DNA of 47,874 nucleotides from Acidimicrobiaceae bacterium. Its GTDB lineage: Bacteria; Actinomycetota; Acidimicrobiia; Acidimicrobiales; JAUTXP01. Both the position numbers and the translations under genes were made by a program. The notes below the pieces were generated by a model. It did not search any database. It was not told the DNA's origin and saw only the letters and a program-made list of their open reading frames with translations. Numbering within the stretch: position 1 is the first letter of the stretch; the number at the start of each line of letters is the position of its first letter. Positions 46,676 through 47,874 of this stretch are shown piece after piece. The DNA lies in the NCBI GenBank assembly GCA_030837965.1, contig JAUTXP010000048.1:1-47874 (forward strand), written 5' to 3'.

Positions 46676-47874
46676 GGGTCTGCACCGAGCGCGTCGTCGA
46701 CCGCAGCCAGCTCGAGGAGGTGCTGCGGCCCAGGGACGCCTTCGTCCGCGAAGCGCCAGACCCCGAAGAGCCGAACGCGTTCGACGCCCTCGACGGGCCG
46801 GTGCGCTCGTATCGCCGAGCGGTGGAGGTCGAGCCGCTGCCCGATGGAACGGCCCGGGTCCGGCAAGTCACGACGTGCACGCTGGCCGCCCCGTTGTTCT
46901 GGTGGTTCTTCTGGCCGCTGGTGCGCGGCGAGTGCAAGCGGCTGACCCCGCGCCAGGGCCAACCGTGGTGGGCGCCGCCGCAACGGCTCGACGCCAGGGC
47001 GGCCATGTCCCTGGACGCGCTGGCGGGGGCGGCCCTGGTGGTCGGCTACCTGGGCACGGTGCTGACCCAGACCTTCACGTTCGCCGCGGCCGAGTTCGGC
47101 ACCGACCGCCGCATGCAGGGCGTGTCGCTGGCCGTGGTCAGGGCCGACGTCATCCTCTCCCTCGTCCTCGTGGCCATGGCCGACCGGCGAGGCAGACGGC
47201 GCCTGCTCCTGATGGCGTCGGCCGTGGGCACCATCCTCACGGCGACGGGCGCGGCCGCCCCATCGGTGGGGGGGCTGGTCGGCAGCCAACTGCTGGCCCG
47301 CGGTTTCGTGACCGCGGCGGCCGTGCTCATCGGGATCGTGGCCGTGGAGGAGATGCCGGCCGGGTCGCGCGCCTACGCGGTGAGCCTGTTGACCATGGCC
47401 GGCGCCCTGGGCGCGGGCGCGTGCGTCATCGCCCTGCCGCTGGCCGACTGGAGCCGGCGGTCGTGGCGGCTGCTCTACGTGCTGCCCCTGGTGGGGCTGC
47501 TCGTGCTGCGCAGCGTGAGCCGCCACCTGCCCGAGAGCCGCAGGTTCCGCGCCCCCCACAAGGACGTGGGGTTGGTGGGCCACGGGCGCCGCCTGTGGCT
47601 GCTGGCCGCGTCGACGTTCTTGCTCGCCCTCTTCACCGTGCCCGCCAGCCAGTTCCAAAACGAGTTCCTCCGCGACGAGCGGGGCTTTTCGGCCGCCCGC
47701 ATCACGCTGTTCACCATCCTCACGGCCACGCCCGCGTCCATCGGCATCGTCGTCGGCGGGCGATGGGCCGACGTGCACGGCAGGCGGCGGGTCGGCGCTC
47801 TAGGCGTGCTGGGCGGGGTGGGCTTTACCGTGCTCATGTTCGCCAGCCGCGGGTGGCCGCTCTGGGGCTGGTCG
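46672..47874 (+). CDS. MFS transporter, partial (3' end outside window)
   Basis: 401 codons from the GTG at 46672, overlapping the peptidase stop (GTGA), to the right edge with the frame still open. A soluble N-terminal region of about 120 residues (VRVCTERVVDRSQLEEVLRP ...) is unusual for the superfamily. It is followed by at least eight helices and the MFS loop motifs MADRRGRRRLLL and GGRWADVHGRRRVG, so both halves of the transporter are represented. Coupling to the M20 peptidase suggests it moves that enzyme's substrate or product, which is inference. Confidence 0.85.
   Translation, partial: MRVCTERVVDRSQLEEVLRPRDAFVREAPDPEEPNAFDALDGPVRSYRRAVEVEPLPDGTARVRQVTTCTLAAPLFWWFFWPLVRGECKRLTPRQGQPWWAPPQRLDARAAMSLDALAGAALVVGYLGTVLTQTFTFAAAEFGTDRRMQGVSLAVVRADVILSLVLVAMADRRGRRRLLLMASAVGTILTATGAAAPSVGGLVGSQLLARGFVTAAAVLIGIVAVEEMPAGSRAYAVSLLTMAGALGAGACVIALPLADWSRRSWRLLYVLPLVGLLVLRSVSRHLPESRRFRAPHKDVGLVGHGRRLWLLAASTFLLALFTVPASQFQNEFLRDERGFSAARITLFTILTATPASIGIVVGGRWADVHGRRRVGALGVLGGVGFTVLMFASRGWPLWGWS

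Overview
The window is 47.9 kb of very GC-rich, gene-dense bacterial DNA. It looks like a high-GC Gram-positive chromosome, most likely an actinobacterium near the Acidimicrobiia; the class is inference. The grounds are GatCAB with GTGA/ATGA overlaps, a PknB-type kinase with four PASTA domains, a MurA with Asp in place of the catalytic Cys, TreS/maltokinase glycogen-trehalose metabolism, many GTG starts, and -10 boxes placed so that several mRNAs would be leaderless. I see no rRNA, tRNA, CRISPR array, prophage or insertion sequence.

Layout. 1-2576 (minus): gatC-gatA-gatB, with gatB running off the left edge. 2618-8514: a lipoprotein, two alpha/beta hydrolases, a two-cluster ferredoxin, an SCP2 protein and a 14-TM-type MFS exporter. 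8823-11761: a carotenoid oxygenase, an SDR reductase and a flavin-reductase-like protein. 11767-15725: PknB kinase, three small genes and a pair of MaoC-like hydratases abutting ligA (15715-17775). 17915-22616: small and membrane proteins, a 42-residue membrane peptide, mnmA coupled to a cysteine desulfurase, and a PaaK-like probable pseudoenzyme. 22723-28422: galT, a GH57 glycosidase and glgB. 28483-36057: a tight six-gene minus-strand operon of secreted redox proteins. 36426-42004: maltokinase and treS, divergent from glgP. 42086-47874: enoyl-CoA hydratase, MeaB GTPase, a NifU-type scaffold, murA, an M20 peptidase and an MFS gene cut by the right edge.

Most notable systems. (a) The 28.5-36.1 kb operon encodes, in transcription order, a PHM-like copper monooxygenase with a C-terminal cupredoxin, a di-haem MauG/CCP-like cytochrome, a Tat-exported amidohydrolase, a secreted unknown, a small cupredoxin, and a PQQ-type propeller joined by twelve glycines to another cupredoxin. 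It reads as an extracytoplasmic oxidation pathway that I cannot match to a described one, and it lies between the maltokinase/treS and glgB genes. (b) Seven near-identical palindromes lie just 3' of genes. Each is a 13-bp inverted repeat whose arms hold TTTTCCACA, which fits the relaxed DnaA-box consensus. (c) Short tandem duplications cluster at gene starts and stops. At two places (14442-14497 and 22676-22731) they create daisy chains of minicistrons, each ending in an ATGA that overlaps the next start codon.

The carbohydrate genes fit together as glycogen/trehalose turnover: GlgB branches, GlgP and GH57 degrade or remodel, TreS and maltokinase interconvert trehalose, maltose and maltose-1-phosphate, and GalT feeds hexoses. 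glgE, glgA and glgC are not in the window.
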